Assembly (NCBI GenBank): GCA_033980235.1
Contig: CM067076.1
Location: 34,806,883-34,870,882 of the forward strand
Source: Diadema setosum
Taxonomy: Eukaryota > Echinodermata > Echinoidea > Diadematoida > Diadematidae
DNA length: 64,000 nucleotides
Direction: 5' to 3'
How positions within the stretch are numbered: the first letter of the stretch is position 1; every line of letters starts with the position of its first letter. The notes below the pieces were generated by a model. The model had not been told where the DNA came from. It made no database searches and saw only the letters and a list, made by a program, of their open reading frames with translations. Shown here piece by piece: positions 11,361 to 41,912 of the stretch. Position numbers and translations under genes: made by a program.

Positions 11361-12719
11361 CTTCCACTGAATAAATACATCTTTTATGGACAAGTTCGAT
11401 AGCCGTGGCTTGCCTTTTGATGAACCATGTCTATACGCGCCTCTTTCACTTCAAAATAAATCGCCTGGTATTCTGCTGTCAATTGAGCCAACTTGAGGGA
11501 ATCTTCTTTCGGTAAAGTCTTTTGTGTTTAACTCTATACAATTGTGTGAAGCACACATACATATCGTCTGAATTGGAAACACCCCTGCCTGCAGGACCCC
11601 CACGTTCTTGCTCGTGGTTACCATGACTACCGGAAGCTGTTCACTGCAACGTCGCCCCACCCCTTTCACAAATTCCACCGAAAAATAGCGCCATCACCTG
11701 TCGGCAACAATACCCCACTCCCCTTTCGCTCTGCTTTTAATTGTGTTCTAATTGTGTGCGCTAGCCTTGCTCTACTGGTTGCGGTGCAAATGGTTCAAGC
11801 TGACACCCTCTCGCAATATCTGAATAGGATACACCCTGATTACAGTTCATTACGCCGTAGGCCACGGTATTTCATGATTGCCAGACGCCGAGTAGTGTAT
11901 TGTCCCCATATGTATGAGTGTAATCGAAGAATAGCGCCGTCACCTGTAGACACATTACCCCACCCTGCTCCGAATCGTGCTCTTTTGGCTTGCCCTCTGA
12001 TTTTCGGCCGCTATGTCTCCGCTTATGATAACTCAAATATTGTGTGATTTCAGCCATCGCATTATCTGTTCTAGGATTAACCCTTGACTGTAGCACTTTA
12101 TGTTCTGGCCAAGGGTTACCACTGCATTTCCGCCCCCACACCCCAACCTTCACGAATTTCATAGATGAAGAGCGCCATCACTCGTCGATGTATAGCAGCA
12201 GTTGCTGCTTTACCTCACCCTTCCCTGGACGCGTATTTTCCTACTAGCTGAACAGTTGTTTTACAGATCAGATTTTTGTTCTCCGTTATGCGGTCGGCTG
12301 GTTACTGTTGGTAACCATTTCAATCATATTTAAAGTTTAAACAATTTAAAAATTAAACTATTTTTGTGAGATCGTACAACGTATCTGATGAATGCATAGT
12401 GATCACCAGAGATCACTTAGCATGCTTAGTACACGTGTTTTTAAAATTTATGTAAGATTTTGAATGATTTGTGTTTTAAATCCATAATTTTAGAACACTC
12501 ATGCATATTGAAGTCTATACATTAACATCCAGTTGGAATATGACATGGTTATTTTGAGGAGTCTTTGAATACTCTGAATATTTTTATATTCTGTCTGCGG
12601 AACAATGTGTTCCTATACTCGCGATATACATGCGATTATACTTGCTTGTGTATTTTTTTTCTCATGCTTTTGTGTTCTGCACAGTCAATGTTTCATTTTT
12701 GTTTCTTTTTCCCTGCTAA
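11361..12719 (+). repeat. Inter-ORF region of LINE with about 240-bp degenerate tandem units
   Basis: A signature like TAGCGCCATCACCTG recurs near 11,686, 11,932 and 12,171 (spacing about 246 and 239 bp), each followed by an ACCCCACYC-type stretch. The segments before units 1 and 3 also match (GGTTACCA...CTGCA...CACAAATTCCA versus GGTTACCA...CTGCA...CACGAATTTCA). No long frame was seen. It resembles promoter monomers of other LINE 5' UTRs, but that is analogy. Confidence 0.55.
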
Positions 12720-13061
12720 ATGAAGTCTAGTATTTATAAATTCCCATGTGTTTGTTGTAAGAAACCTGTGAAAAAAAATCAAAAAGGATTGAGATGTACT
12801 AACCGCCAGCAGTGGCTTCATATTGCTTGTTCTGGTATTTCTGAAGGAGTTTATGATGATTTGACAGAAACTTTTAACGACTGGCAGTGTAATATTTGTT
12901 TATTTAAGCAGATGCCTTTTTATATTGATTGTGAAACTGCTGCAGATGTTGACTTACATGAGGTCAATATGACACAAAGAAATTTGCCTACTTCAGGGGA
13001 ACTGCATCAAGATGTACGAGGTAAAGGTCTAAGGATTGCACATTTAAATGTCAATAGATGA
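12720..13061 (+). CDS. LINE ORF2 N-terminus: PHD-type zinc finger
   Basis: This 113-residue frame begins KSSIYKFPCVCCKKPVKK. Cys-x2-Cys, RC, WLHIAC and WQCNIC provide the C4-H-C3 ligand pattern of a PHD finger over residues 9-60. The end, GLRIAHLNVNR, is the first strand of the endonuclease domain, which continues in the next frame at 13,048. ORF2 is therefore one protein broken by a small deletion or shift at about 13,050. PHD fingers occur in some CR1-group proteins and may target chromatin. Confidence 0.78.
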   Translation: MKSSIYKFPCVCCKKPVKKNQKGLRCTNRQQWLHIACSGISEGVYDDLTETFNDWQCNICLFKQMPFYIDCETAADVDLHEVNMTQRNLPTSGELHQDVRGKGLRIAHLNVNR

Positions 13062-15813
13062 AGTTAGAGCGTTTGTGACGTCAAATGACATACATTTACT
13101 CGCTCTAAATGAAACTAAAATTGATTTATCTATTTTCGATCATGAACTCAATATAGAAAATTACTCACTGGTGCGAAAAGATAGAACTCGTCAAGGTGGA
13201 GGAGTAGCGATATATGTTCATAAGTCGACTCATTTTGAGAACCTCATACATGAAAGTTTGAATGAGCTAGAAGTGCTTGCAGTAAAGGTTTATTTGAAGC
13301 GTTCAAAGGCAATGGTGTTCACTACTTGGTACCGACCCCCCTCTTGTAATATCGGTGTCTTTGATTTATATGAAAATTTCCTTAGTTATGTAGACAGTTT
13401 AGGTTGTGATACAGTCCTGGTAGGAGATATAAACTGTGATTTACTGTCCCAGCCTTTATCTGGTGTCACCAAAAGGTATATTGATCTTAATACTACGTAC
13501 GCGTTGACACAGATAAATTGCACTGAACCGACCCGGATAACTAATCTTTCTGCTACTTTGGTTGATCACATTGTAACTAACAATCCCTTTAAAGTGAAGA
13601 GTTTTGATGTAATTCACAATGGAATGAGTGATCATTCGATTAGTATTATGACTTGGAAGTCTGATATTTCATTTTCTTCAAGAATTATAAATTTCAGAAG
13701 TCGGAAAAATTTAAATATTGATGACTTCAGAATTGATATTCACAATCAACCGTGGGAAAAGATTAGAGAATCTGAGTCTATCGACGAAGCTGTTGAGTTA
13801 TGGCAGAATTTGTTTTTAAATGTTATTGAAAAACATATGCCTGAACGGTGTAAAAGAGTAAAAGATAATTTTTCACCTTGGATGACTTCTGATATCTATA
13901 GACTTATGAAGAAACGAGATAAAGCTAAAAAGAAAGCATATAAATGTAAAGATGAAAATATGATGAATGAGTATCGAAAGTTACGAAATAAAGTTACAGC
14001 GGAAGTTCGGAAAGTAAAGAAAAAATATTATGTTGATAAATTCTCCCAAAATAGTAAAAATTCCAGATCTACTTGGAGTTTGTTGAAATCTATCATACCA
14101 AATAAGAAATGTGATAGCTCAGTCCATGTGAATTCTGATAATTTTATTGAAACTGCTGATCATTTTAATGAATTTTTCGCCACAGTGGGAAGTACTTTAG
14201 CAGAGCAAATTCCTGATGCACCTTTTATTCACAGTAAAGCTAACTCTGTTAATGATATATTTGAATTTACTTTGGTGACCGAAAGTGAAGTTTGTAAAAT
14301 CATTCGTAATTTGAAAGAGGTTAAATCCATTGGTTTTGATAAGATATCTGTTTATATGCTGAAATTATGCGCTTTTGATATATCACATAGCATTGCTGAT
14401 TTGATTAATCTGTCTTTGTTAAGTGGTAAGTTTCCCAAGCCATGGAAAAGGGCAAAAATCATTCCAATTCATAAAAACGGGCATAAAGATTATCCCTCAA
14501 ATTATCGACCTATTTCAATATTGTCATGTGTTTCAAAAATTCTCGAACGAGTTGTTCAAAGACAGATACTAGCTTACCTACACAAAAACAATATTCTGAC
14601 GTCTGTGCAATCTGGTTTTAGACCACAACACTCAACTATTACTACCCTTATGAAAGTCACGGATGACTGGCTTCATGCAATCGATAGAAATGAATATACA
14701 GGAGCTGTTTTTGTCGACCTCAGAAAAGCTTTCGACACAGTGAACTGTGATATACTAATGAAGAAGCTTAAAGAAATAGGCATTGATGGTACCCCCGGAG
14801 CTTGGCTGAGAAGTTATATGACGGACAGAGTCTGCCAAACATTGGTCAACTCCAAACTTTCCTCCGAATCTACTATAACGTGCGGGGTCCCTCAAGGGTC
14901 CCTTTTAGGACCACTGCTTTTTATAATCTATATCAATGATTTGGTACAATATATTAAAGTATGTAAAGTGCAATTATATGCCGATGACACCGTTTTATAT
15001 TTTTCTCATTCTTCAGTATACAACATTGAACTTGCTCTTAATCTGGATTTAGAAAATGTGTATAACTGGATGTGTCAAAATAAGTTAAGTGTAAATTGTC
15101 AGAAAACTGTATGCATGTTATTTGGAAGCAACCACATGATGTCCAAACAAAATGTTTTACGAGTCTCGCTACACAACACTCCTCTGAATCAAGTACGTGT
15201 TTTTAAATACTTAGGTCTGTGGTGCGATGAAAATTTAAATTGGAAATATCATATTGAAAAGATGTTGATGAGTATTGGAAAGATGGTAGGTTTTCTCGGT
15301 AGACTAAGACACTCTGTAAGTGAATCGATTCTGAAATTAATTTATAAGTCATTGATTCTTCCTCACTTTGATTATGGAGACATTATATATGGGTCATCGT
15401 TTAAGAAACACCTAGATAAGCTACAAAAATTACAGAATAGGGCCGGCCGAATTATATTAAGATTACAACCTGATTCTCATGTTTCTGTTCTCGAAATGCA
15501 TAACGCTTTGAATTGGCAACTCCTTGACCAAAGAAGGCATCATCACTCCCTTACTCTTATGTATAAGATAATGAACAATTTAACTCCTTCTTATTTAAAA
15601 GATGAATTTGAAATTGTAATTCATTCCTACCCCTCCCGTTTTGGGCAAAAATTAAGACTTCCCAAACCTAGAACTGAATATTTGAAGAAATCATTTAAGT
15701 ATAAATATGCTAAGGATTACAATGACCTTCCCATGGATATCAAAATTTCCCCCAGTGTTCATATATTTAAATCTAAAATAAGTATGTTTAAGGTCACTGC
15801 CCCGTTGATTTAA
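13048..15813 (+). CDS. LINE ORF2: AP-like endonuclease and reverse transcriptase
   Basis: This 921-codon frame has no internal stop. The endonuclease (about 1-230) keeps LNETKID, TTWYRPPS, VGDINCDLL and SDHSISI, so the catalytic E, D/N and DH residues are present. The RT (about 430-700) has KRAKIIPIHKNG, NYRPISILS, SGFRPQHST, VFVDLRKAFDTVN, GVPQGSLLGPLLF and the catalytic LYADDTVLYF. The C-terminal region YGSSFKKHLDKLQKLQNRAG is typical of the CR1/Jockey side. The first strand and PHD finger lie in the preceding frame; the first Met here is not a natural start. It nicks target DNA and primes reverse transcription. Confidence 0.93.
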   Translation: MSIDEVRAFVTSNDIHLLALNETKIDLSIFDHELNIENYSLVRKDRTRQGGGVAIYVHKSTHFENLIHESLNELEVLAVKVYLKRSKAMVFTTWYRPPSCNIGVFDLYENFLSYVDSLGCDTVLVGDINCDLLSQPLSGVTKRYIDLNTTYALTQINCTEPTRITNLSATLVDHIVTNNPFKVKSFDVIHNGMSDHSISIMTWKSDISFSSRIINFRSRKNLNIDDFRIDIHNQPWEKIRESESIDEAVELWQNLFLNVIEKHMPERCKRVKDNFSPWMTSDIYRLMKKRDKAKKKAYKCKDENMMNEYRKLRNKVTAEVRKVKKKYYVDKFSQNSKNSRSTWSLLKSIIPNKKCDSSVHVNSDNFIETADHFNEFFATVGSTLAEQIPDAPFIHSKANSVNDIFEFTLVTESEVCKIIRNLKEVKSIGFDKISVYMLKLCAFDISHSIADLINLSLLSGKFPKPWKRAKIIPIHKNGHKDYPSNYRPISILSCVSKILERVVQRQILAYLHKNNILTSVQSGFRPQHSTITTLMKVTDDWLHAIDRNEYTGAVFVDLRKAFDTVNCDILMKKLKEIGIDGTPGAWLRSYMTDRVCQTLVNSKLSSESTITCGVPQGSLLGPLLFIIYINDLVQYIKVCKVQLYADDTVLYFSHSSVYNIELALNLDLENVYNWMCQNKLSVNCQKTVCMLFGSNHMMSKQNVLRVSLHNTPLNQVRVFKYLGLWCDENLNWKYHIEKMLMSIGKMVGFLGRLRHSVSESILKLIYKSLILPHFDYGDIIYGSSFKKHLDKLQKLQNRAGRIILRLQPDSHVSVLEMHNALNWQLLDQRRHHHSLTLMYKIMNNLTPSYLKDEFEIVIHSYPSRFGQKLRLPKPRTEYLKKSFKYKYAKDYNDLPMDIKISPSVHIFKSKISMFKVTAPLI

Positions 15814-16173
15814 TTTTTTTTTTCTTTTTGCTGACGAAAAAGATTTATTGCAGAATTATTTCAATTAGTACAGGTTATTGAAAGTTATGATTTATCATTT
15901 TTCCACTCCCTTTCATTTGTATCCTTCTCTTTTGCTATTCGCCATTCGATGTTGTTGTTGTTTTCTTTCTCTCAATCTATGTATACTGTATTTCAAGTAT
16001 GTACATTTTTACAAGAGTTATGTATTTCACAATGTCACATTGTATTTGTATAACTTCCATGTTCTCGACCCCATGGAAGACCAGCGATGCCATGTTGGCA
16101 TTGCTGAATATGGGCCATCCAGCCGTTGTTGTTTATATACGGAAAATAAAATCAATCAATCAATCAATCAATC
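15814..16173 (+). repeat. LINE 3' UTR and (AATC)n tail
   Basis: After the ORF2 stop comes a T-rich stretch, then CTGAATATGGGCCATCCAGC at about 16,104-16,123 and a tail of six AATC units ending at 16,173. The same 3' motif occurs in the SINE at 40.2 kb, so this is probably the RT recognition region. Confidence 0.8.
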
Positions 16174-16417
16174 CAAAACAGTCCGGTATTATTTTCATTT
16201 AAAAGAAAAAAGTCGTTGCTGTGGCAGGACATTCTTGAACCGTCCACTCCATCTCAGAGTGATTTCTATTATTTTCCTATGTGTGGGCGGAGTGTAAAAA
16301 AAAAAAACGACGAAACGAAATGTTAACAAAGTTTGTGGAATATCACAACTTTATAATCAAATTTCACATTGATTTCAAAGTAGTCCTCATGTTTGTAAAA
16401 GCTACAGAATTGTGTAC

Positions 16418-35373
<18,956 letters not shown>

Positions 35374-36212
35374 CTGATTAGAAAATTGCTGATCTCTGTC
35401 CCTGGACGTCCCCCGAGAACTGCATGGACTGATATGGGAAAGACCGACAAAACTGCAATATAAATTGAATTGTCATGATGTGGCAGATGTCGACCATTAA
35501 CCCCCATACCTCCTATCATGGTATAACATAATTCGTAGTTGTCACGTAATTATTTTGTCTAGTTTAATCAATGTCGTTGTAAAGAAATTGAAAATGATTT
35601 ACACGATTATAGAAGTAGTACGACTTTAAAGACATAAACTCTGGAACTTTTCTGGAACCCAAAACAACCGACATTTCTTTCTTTTCTATTTTTCCTTCTA
35701 TTGCGGTATAACGAAACCACACATCCGGTACATGAGCAATGGGTATGCATAACTGGTCAACAATCATAACAGCAAACATTTTTTTTTTTAAGTGAATGCT
35801 TTACTTCTCTTTTTTTCAATATATGAAGTTTTCTGTTTTGCATTTACTATTTAGGACAAATAAAAGAAATGAGACGATTATTTTTATAGGTAAAAATATA
35901 ATCTACACAAGATAAAAATGATACATGTAATAGCTTCGCAGAGTTTTTACAGCCAAATATTCTTTGAAATGTTGAGAGGGTAATATCTTTCTTAAATTTT
36001 AGTGATGGAAGATTTTCTATACGATTCCATACGGGTTGACCACAGTGTAACTAGCTAGCAAGTGATGAACAGATCCAGGCTTATTATTGCAAAAGTCAAA
36101 ATCTGGATTGTCCCTTCTGTAAATAACAGATAAAACTTTGGTGGCAATGACAACAACATGACCAAATAATAAAGTAAAAGACCTCGACTGAGTTCCACAG
36201 GTATACTCTTAA

Positions 36213-36541
36213 AAGGGATGGCTAGTAACTGATCAGTGGGAATGCTGGGGGATGATTGTTCCAATCTTTGTGAGATTCATTTAAGAGTAGACCTATATTA
36301 TATATCTATTGCTATTGTGAAAATTGTTTGCTTCAGAATGGTCTCATATTCAAGTAATGTGCAGTTTAATGTTTCCAGGTCAGCATGCCTGTACAGGGAC
36401 GGGGTATTTGTTCTGAAGCAAATAGTTTTCACACAACAATAGAATTATATAATGTACTCTTAAATGAACCCCACAAAATTTGGGACAATCATCCCCCAGC
36501 ATTCCCACTGATTCCCACTGATCAGCTACTAGCCATCCCCT
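36213..36541. mobile_element. Palindromic TTAA MITE, copy 2 (329 bp)
   Basis: Same family as the 23.3-kb copy, with TTAA at 36,209-36,212 and 36,542-36,545. One arm has lost part of the central segment, so the centre is asymmetric. Confidence 0.87.
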
Positions 36542-36545
36542 TTAA

Positions 36546-39148
36546 AGTTGTTGCTATGGACTCTTGTCAAGTCAAAATCTTTTCTTGTTATGTCTAATAT
36601 ACTTAATTCTAATTTGCTATCTTCTTGTCATGAGAGTAATACTTTGGCGTAGTTTGGCACCTTTTTGAGACTGGCTATTTTCATAATTTCTCATCATGTA
36701 GTACATAAAGCAACCGCTTCTTTCGTAGATTATATGTGGGATTTATTGTGGTTCTTAAGCAGAGAAACATTATTTTGAGAAACCTTAAACAAATTACACT
36801 GAACAAGGATGATGACATAGGAGGCTCACATATTTCAGAAATGTAGCAGTATAATTTCATTACAATACCGCTTGCTTGAGAGTTCACCTGTGTAGAATCT
36901 AGGCATGCCTTCTTCTTTTGTCCTGCTTCCTTGAGCCCTCACCCATTCATTCTAATGGTGACCCTGTCATATCATCATCCTTGTTCATTGCAATTTGTTA
37001 TAAATTTCGAAGATATTCTCATTCTTCCTCCCAATTATCAGAAATTCTGAAACTTTGTCCTCAGTATAACTTAACGTTGTTCAAATGAAATTCATCCGAA
37101 GGTCTCCTTTAAACCAAAATAGGGCTGATTTGTACGAGTGATAAAAGTTCAATCTTATCTTTAATTTCTCTTTTAAAAGGCACCAAACTCTCAGTTTCCC
37201 AAAGTTTGCGATTCAATTGTTCGAATTACTCTTTGGAGTTTTAGACCGACAGATCTCCAAAGCGTCAAAATGAAAATTTGATATATCAAATCCCATTTTT
37301 TCCAATCGCTTTAGAAAGAAGCATTTACAATACGTTTGGACCACAGTACAGTTTTGAGCCTTAGAGAAAGATTGGGTATCGATCATATTCAACTCACATA
37401 AATCATAAGGATTTATAGGAGAGAGCGTTTCCCTCTATCCTGACCTCCAATCCAAATAAACGTGAAAAACATTGTTTTGATTTCATTTTTGAAAAATCTG
37501 GATCTGAATGCTTAGAGCAGTTAAAAAAAAAGAAAATCAACTGTTTATTGAGTCTCACCATGTGCTGACCCGCGGTATTCAGAAAATTATTTAATTCTTC
37601 TTTTACAAAAGAGGAATGTCACCAAATGGAAGAATACAATAAACGATAAAACCATGTGTGTTGTGGATCAACATCTGAGTATGTATTTCGGATGATACTC
37701 CTCTGTTCAGCGGCTGTTGTTACGGTGTTAACTACTGTTAATGCCTTTTAAATCTTTGTGACAAAATGAAGACAAAGGGAAACAATCTGTCACAATGTCC
37801 CAGTATATAAAGGCACATTACAGAAAACAATTTTAAGTAATCTTTGAGTCGGTCTCATTCGCATTGAGAAAATCAGTTTCCATTATTTCAAAATCTTGAC
37901 ATTCAACAACACATAGATGATCAGTATATATCATGCAACGATAGTAAATATGCATAATATATTATATTTCTTATTAAAAAGAATGCATGAACATTTTGTC
38001 AAGCAGCTTTTAGATAAAGGCATGTCATTTGAGCATTTAATTAAAGTGGAGAATGGCGTTATATAAATTGTATGTATGTATTATTATTATTATTGACATG
38101 ACTTTTAAATAATGAATACAACACCATATCCTTATATGGCGTTGAATAGAACGCCATATCCTTATACAACCAATGTAAAATAACATGAAGAATATGACGT
38201 AAGCACAACAAAGGTTGAAGGGTATGACATGTAATGTACTTACACTTCATATACGTTCAGCCTCTTATTCGAAATGGTTGATAGTACTTCTGACGGTTAT
38301 CATCGCTTCAGCATAGTTCGTCACTAAGACATGAGTTTTGTCAAAGAAGAAGCAGTGCAAAACAAAACAAACACTTTTAATACTGGCATAATCAATAATA
38401 ACGGGTCTATGACAGAGAAAGCCAGGATTACATGTGCATGATTTTACAATATTTATTATATTCGTTATGTTTTCTCTTACATGCAGACATAGTAGCACTT
38501 TGCTTAATATATTAGGGGAGAGTATATCACACTTTGGGGACGAAAATCTTTCCAGGCGACTTTTTGTTGGTTTTGTACTGTCAAAGGTAATGATAATGAT
38601 GATATACGTATATTCTATAAACGTTTATGTTATTTTACATAAACATAAACTCAGACAAAAATAATTGTTGCATTGATATCTAGGCTATCCACACGTAGAA
38701 TATAAAGAAAAAAATTAGGATGCAGTGAAATTCCTGTCAATACGGGCTTTCAAATTCAGATTTCCAGCCATAACAAAACCAAGAAACAAGAACACTTTGG
38801 AGGATTTGGTCATTCATACAACGGTCCAGGTGTTTCTGTCTCTTTTTCTTTTTTTCTTGTGGATAAAATAATATTTATTAGGCTGCTTAATCATCTCTCC
38901 CTTCTCAACCATCTCCCTATCGATGTGTTGTTATTCACTACTGTTATCTGCCATTTGCAGAAATTTGAGACTGTTTGATTAGACAACAGCGCTCGTCCTG
39001 TCTTCTAATGTCTTGGCCTTGCATGTAACCACGTCTAATTATACTGTCCAGTATACGATCGCCCTCGAAGTATTGCGGCCTGCTTTTGATTAATCAAAGG
39101 ATAAGATGTTGTAGGTTCCATTGCCTGTCCTAGAAGTTGTATTCCTCT
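36546..39148. other. No gene recognised
   Basis: AT-rich sequence upstream of the spectrin exons. No spectrin-like frame was found on the minus strand here, so further upstream exons are either small, diverged or outside. Confidence 0.4.
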
Positions 39149-39799
39149 TCAAAGTAGAAATCCACTCCAAAATTTTAACAATTTTATAGGAAAGAGAAGA
39201 AACCCTGCTAAACTGTGCAAAAAAAAAAAAATGATCAAAATCGGCTATGATATTTTGAAATATCAAAATTTTCGGAAAACACTTCTTGACCGGTCATGAA
39301 TATTAAAATATGCAAGACGATGATAAAATAATTGTACCATGTTCTCCCAATTTCGTATTCACTTCATTATTACGTAGAAATGACAAAAATCTCATATGTG
39401 TATATAATAATCAGCTGTATAGACACAAAACTTGCCGTAAAACCGCCCACGATAAAAAAGAAATAATAATGCTACCTCTTATATATTCTGCTATGGGAAT
39501 ATGCTTTTACCTGTATTAGTTAAAGTTAACAATATTTCTTAATTTCATTTTATGCAACATGCAGGGAAAATTGTGAGGGCACGACATCATCAACTCGCTC
39601 ATTTGAATATTCACGAGGACTATAGAGATGAAACGGTTACCGTAGAAATGTGAAATTTCAAACTGTCATATCTTCGCTTTTTCTTATACACTGTATCCGA
39701 TTTTTTTCACTTTTTTTCATTTTTTGGAACGTACTCTATAGGGAATGTTGTTCTCTGTCTTTCAGGATTTACTTGTTTTGGGGTAGATTTTCTCTTTGA
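39149..39799. mobile_element. Candidate MITE with TCAAAGWAGAAATC ends
   Basis: TCAAAGTAGAAATCCACTCC at 39,149 is matched at the other end by the inverse of TCAAAGAGAAAATCTACCCC, about 20 of 23 bases. The interior is AT-rich with no coding frame. Confidence 0.45.
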
Positions 39800-40225
39800 C
39801 AGGTGAAACTCGAGGTAGCGCCAACTGCCACACGACTGGCATATAGAAACTATATTGATAGGACACTATAGTCTGTAAAAAGGATATTGGTCTCAAACAC
39901 AGTCTGGTCCAGACGAGTTCGGAACAAGACATATAGTGAACTAAAGTTGAGATTTGTAACTACGGTGCGACGGTTTTACGGTTATTAAAACGCTAGGAGT
40001 TGTTTCAGAGAGCGGTGGTTAACTGTAGAAGAGAGTAGCATGTAGGGGCTATCATTCATGTGTTCAGATTGTCGTGGTGTGAGGACTGACCTCTGAGAAA
40101 TAAATATAATAAATGTTACATCAGCTTGAACTGATTCTTCCTTGTCTGTAATAAGTCTTCACCACGCTACCTGAACATGACTACACGAGTTTTGACGAGT
40201 GAATGTTGATAGCACTTTAGAAAAC

Positions 40226-40466
40226 AGTGGGCGGTGAGGTACTGTCAGCTTAGTCGTTAGCGCGTCTGCCTAGATCACGATTCTATAAGGGCCCCGGTTC
40301 GATATACAAGTCCCACTTGGCAATGTTGTGTGAAATCATACCTTCCGCTCAAGTAAGAGACAAACACTCTGTCCCTCGAATAGGACATTTACGGAGGTCC
40401 TGTGTGAATATGGGCTGAATATGGGCTATCCAGCCATCTTATTAGATGGAAAATGAAACAAACAAT
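40226..40466 (+). mobile_element. tRNA-derived SINE with LINE-like 3' tail
   Basis: The head GCTTAGTCGTTAGCGCGTC resembles a pol III A box, and GGTTCGA at 40,296-40,302 a B box, with tRNA-like spacing. A unique body (CAAACACTCTGTCCCT) follows. The tail CTGAATATGGGCTATCCAGC (about 40,415-40,434) matches the 3' UTR of the LINE at about 16,104-16,123 with one difference. A GAATATGGGCT duplication precedes the tail. This is the classic layout of a SINE mobilised by a partner LINE. Confidence 0.72.
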
Positions 40467-41179
40467 AGTCATTATCACCCAAAATGTCAAAAATAGCAGT
40501 GAAAAAGACAGGCGAAATATATCTCAATAATAGTACTTGTAAAGGCGGTGAGTACTACTTATATAATCTAACTGCGTCAGGACCTACCTGGAATTGAAGT
40601 CGAGTGGGCGCAAAATCTTATGGGATTTTGCCATATTACTGTCTTCCAGTTGTCATTCTTCAGTGCCAATCGATGAACAACAAACAATTAGATAAATCTT
40701 TTTCTTTAGTAGCCCGATTTTCAGGAACTTTGAGTTAGATGAGACTTTCTTTGATATTCGCTGATCAGAAAATGAGGAAATAACTGAACTATAACTATTG
40801 ATATACAAGTAACGCCGCGTGGATCCCGGACAACTCGACCCCGAGATAACCCGACCCTGCACAGCAGTACGACCTAGGACCTGGACTGCTCCACCGGGCC
40901 GAGTTGTCAAGGGTCGCGTTAACCGGCCCTCTGTAAAACAACTCCCAGCGTTTAACCATACAGCTATACACCGTGGTTAAACCTCGACTAGAGTTAACTG
41001 GTTGTGGACTCAACTGGGCTACACAGGTAAAACTGAAAAAAAAAAGGAATAATAATTCTGAGTCTACACCGCTGCCGTGGTCATTTGAAATGAATTGAAA
41101 CTGTCTTTTATTCATCAATATCCATCTCGTTTCAATAACGATTACTGGAAGTGTCCACCTTGTCTTGTACAACTTTTGA

Positions 41180-41290
41180 CATGAACGTTGACAGAGTTGA
41201 CCGTCATACGATGGTTGGCTTTGTCATCCTCGAGAACCATTAGACAAGAAAAAGAGAAAGACCTACACGATCGACAATAAGGCATATAAA
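41180..41290 (-). pseudogene. Relic copy of spectrin exon 13 start and its intron edge
   Basis: On the minus strand LEDDKANHRMTVNSVNV parallels LEDDIANHGMTVESVNV of exon 13. By eye 44 of 54 aligned bases agree, and the similarity runs into the intron (AAGAAAAAGAG, CAATAAGGCA). The acceptor AAG is changed to ATG, so it should not splice. It lies upstream of the spectrin exons, in the same orientation. Confidence 0.72.
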
Positions 41291-41912
41291 GATCAGAAGT
41301 ATAAAAATACAAGGTGGGGGGGGGGGTTCGAACGAACCTCCAAACCCCGAGGAGGGACGTGGACAAACACAGCTAAAGAGAAGGGTTTTCAAATAATCCC
41401 CCTTTTCTTTAGACTTGCAGGTAAGATTTTTTCCTTTCATTTGATAATTAGATTTCGCGTCATCCAACTGTGAGAACACATGGCATTAATCGTGATCTCT
41501 GTCACCATCCCATTCAATGCCGTTTAATTTTTCATTTGCTAATGAGAGCTATTCACCTAGGGACAGAGTGAAAAATTAAGACGAACACACGCACACGTTT
41601 TACCCTGAATATTGGGGGGGGGGGGGGGGGGTGTCATTGTTTTGATAGAAATTACCCAAATATTTCACCCTGAGAATGAAGTCTTTGAATCTCAAGTCTA
41701 AGGATGCCAAAGGTAACTCGGGTAGGAGAAGGTAAAAGAAAATGAAACAGTTACAGTGTTTACTCTCTTTAAAGATTTATATTACATCTTTACTGTAAGG
41801 CTAATTACATCGTGTTCATTTTTCATTCAGAACGTCCTAAATATTCCATGCACATTTCAGATTTTCAGGGCATCACAATATTATGAATTTGAATTCGTTC
41901 GCATGCTTTCTT

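Larger units (their letters stand above)
10347..16173 (+). mobile_element. Nearly full-length CR1/L2-type non-LTR retrotransposon
   Basis: The unit comprises a possible 5' leader, ORF1 (10,593-11,360), a 1.36-kb inter-ORF region with degenerate repeats, ORF2 (12,720-15,813, one shift) and a 360-bp 3' UTR ending in (AATC)6 at 16,150-16,173. Microsatellite-like 3' tails instead of poly(A) and the ORF2 layout (endonuclease then RT, no RNase H) fit the CR1/L2 group. The 5' edge is not proven; I place it at the tandem repeat at 10,347. It is inserted downstream of exon 15 of the minus-strand spectrin gene, in opposite orientation. Only one clear coding lesion suggests a young copy. Confidence 0.85.

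Noticed and set aside
12720..13061. PHD-finger frame as a host chromatin gene
   Set aside because: It ends in the first strand of the LINE endonuclease, so it is the N-terminus of the LINE ORF2.
40560..40640. Possible first coding exon on the minus strand, MAKSHKILRPLDFNS followed by GTAGGT
   Set aside because: Good start context and donor, but its phase-2 end does not fit exon 1 at 35,373, and no intermediate exon was found.
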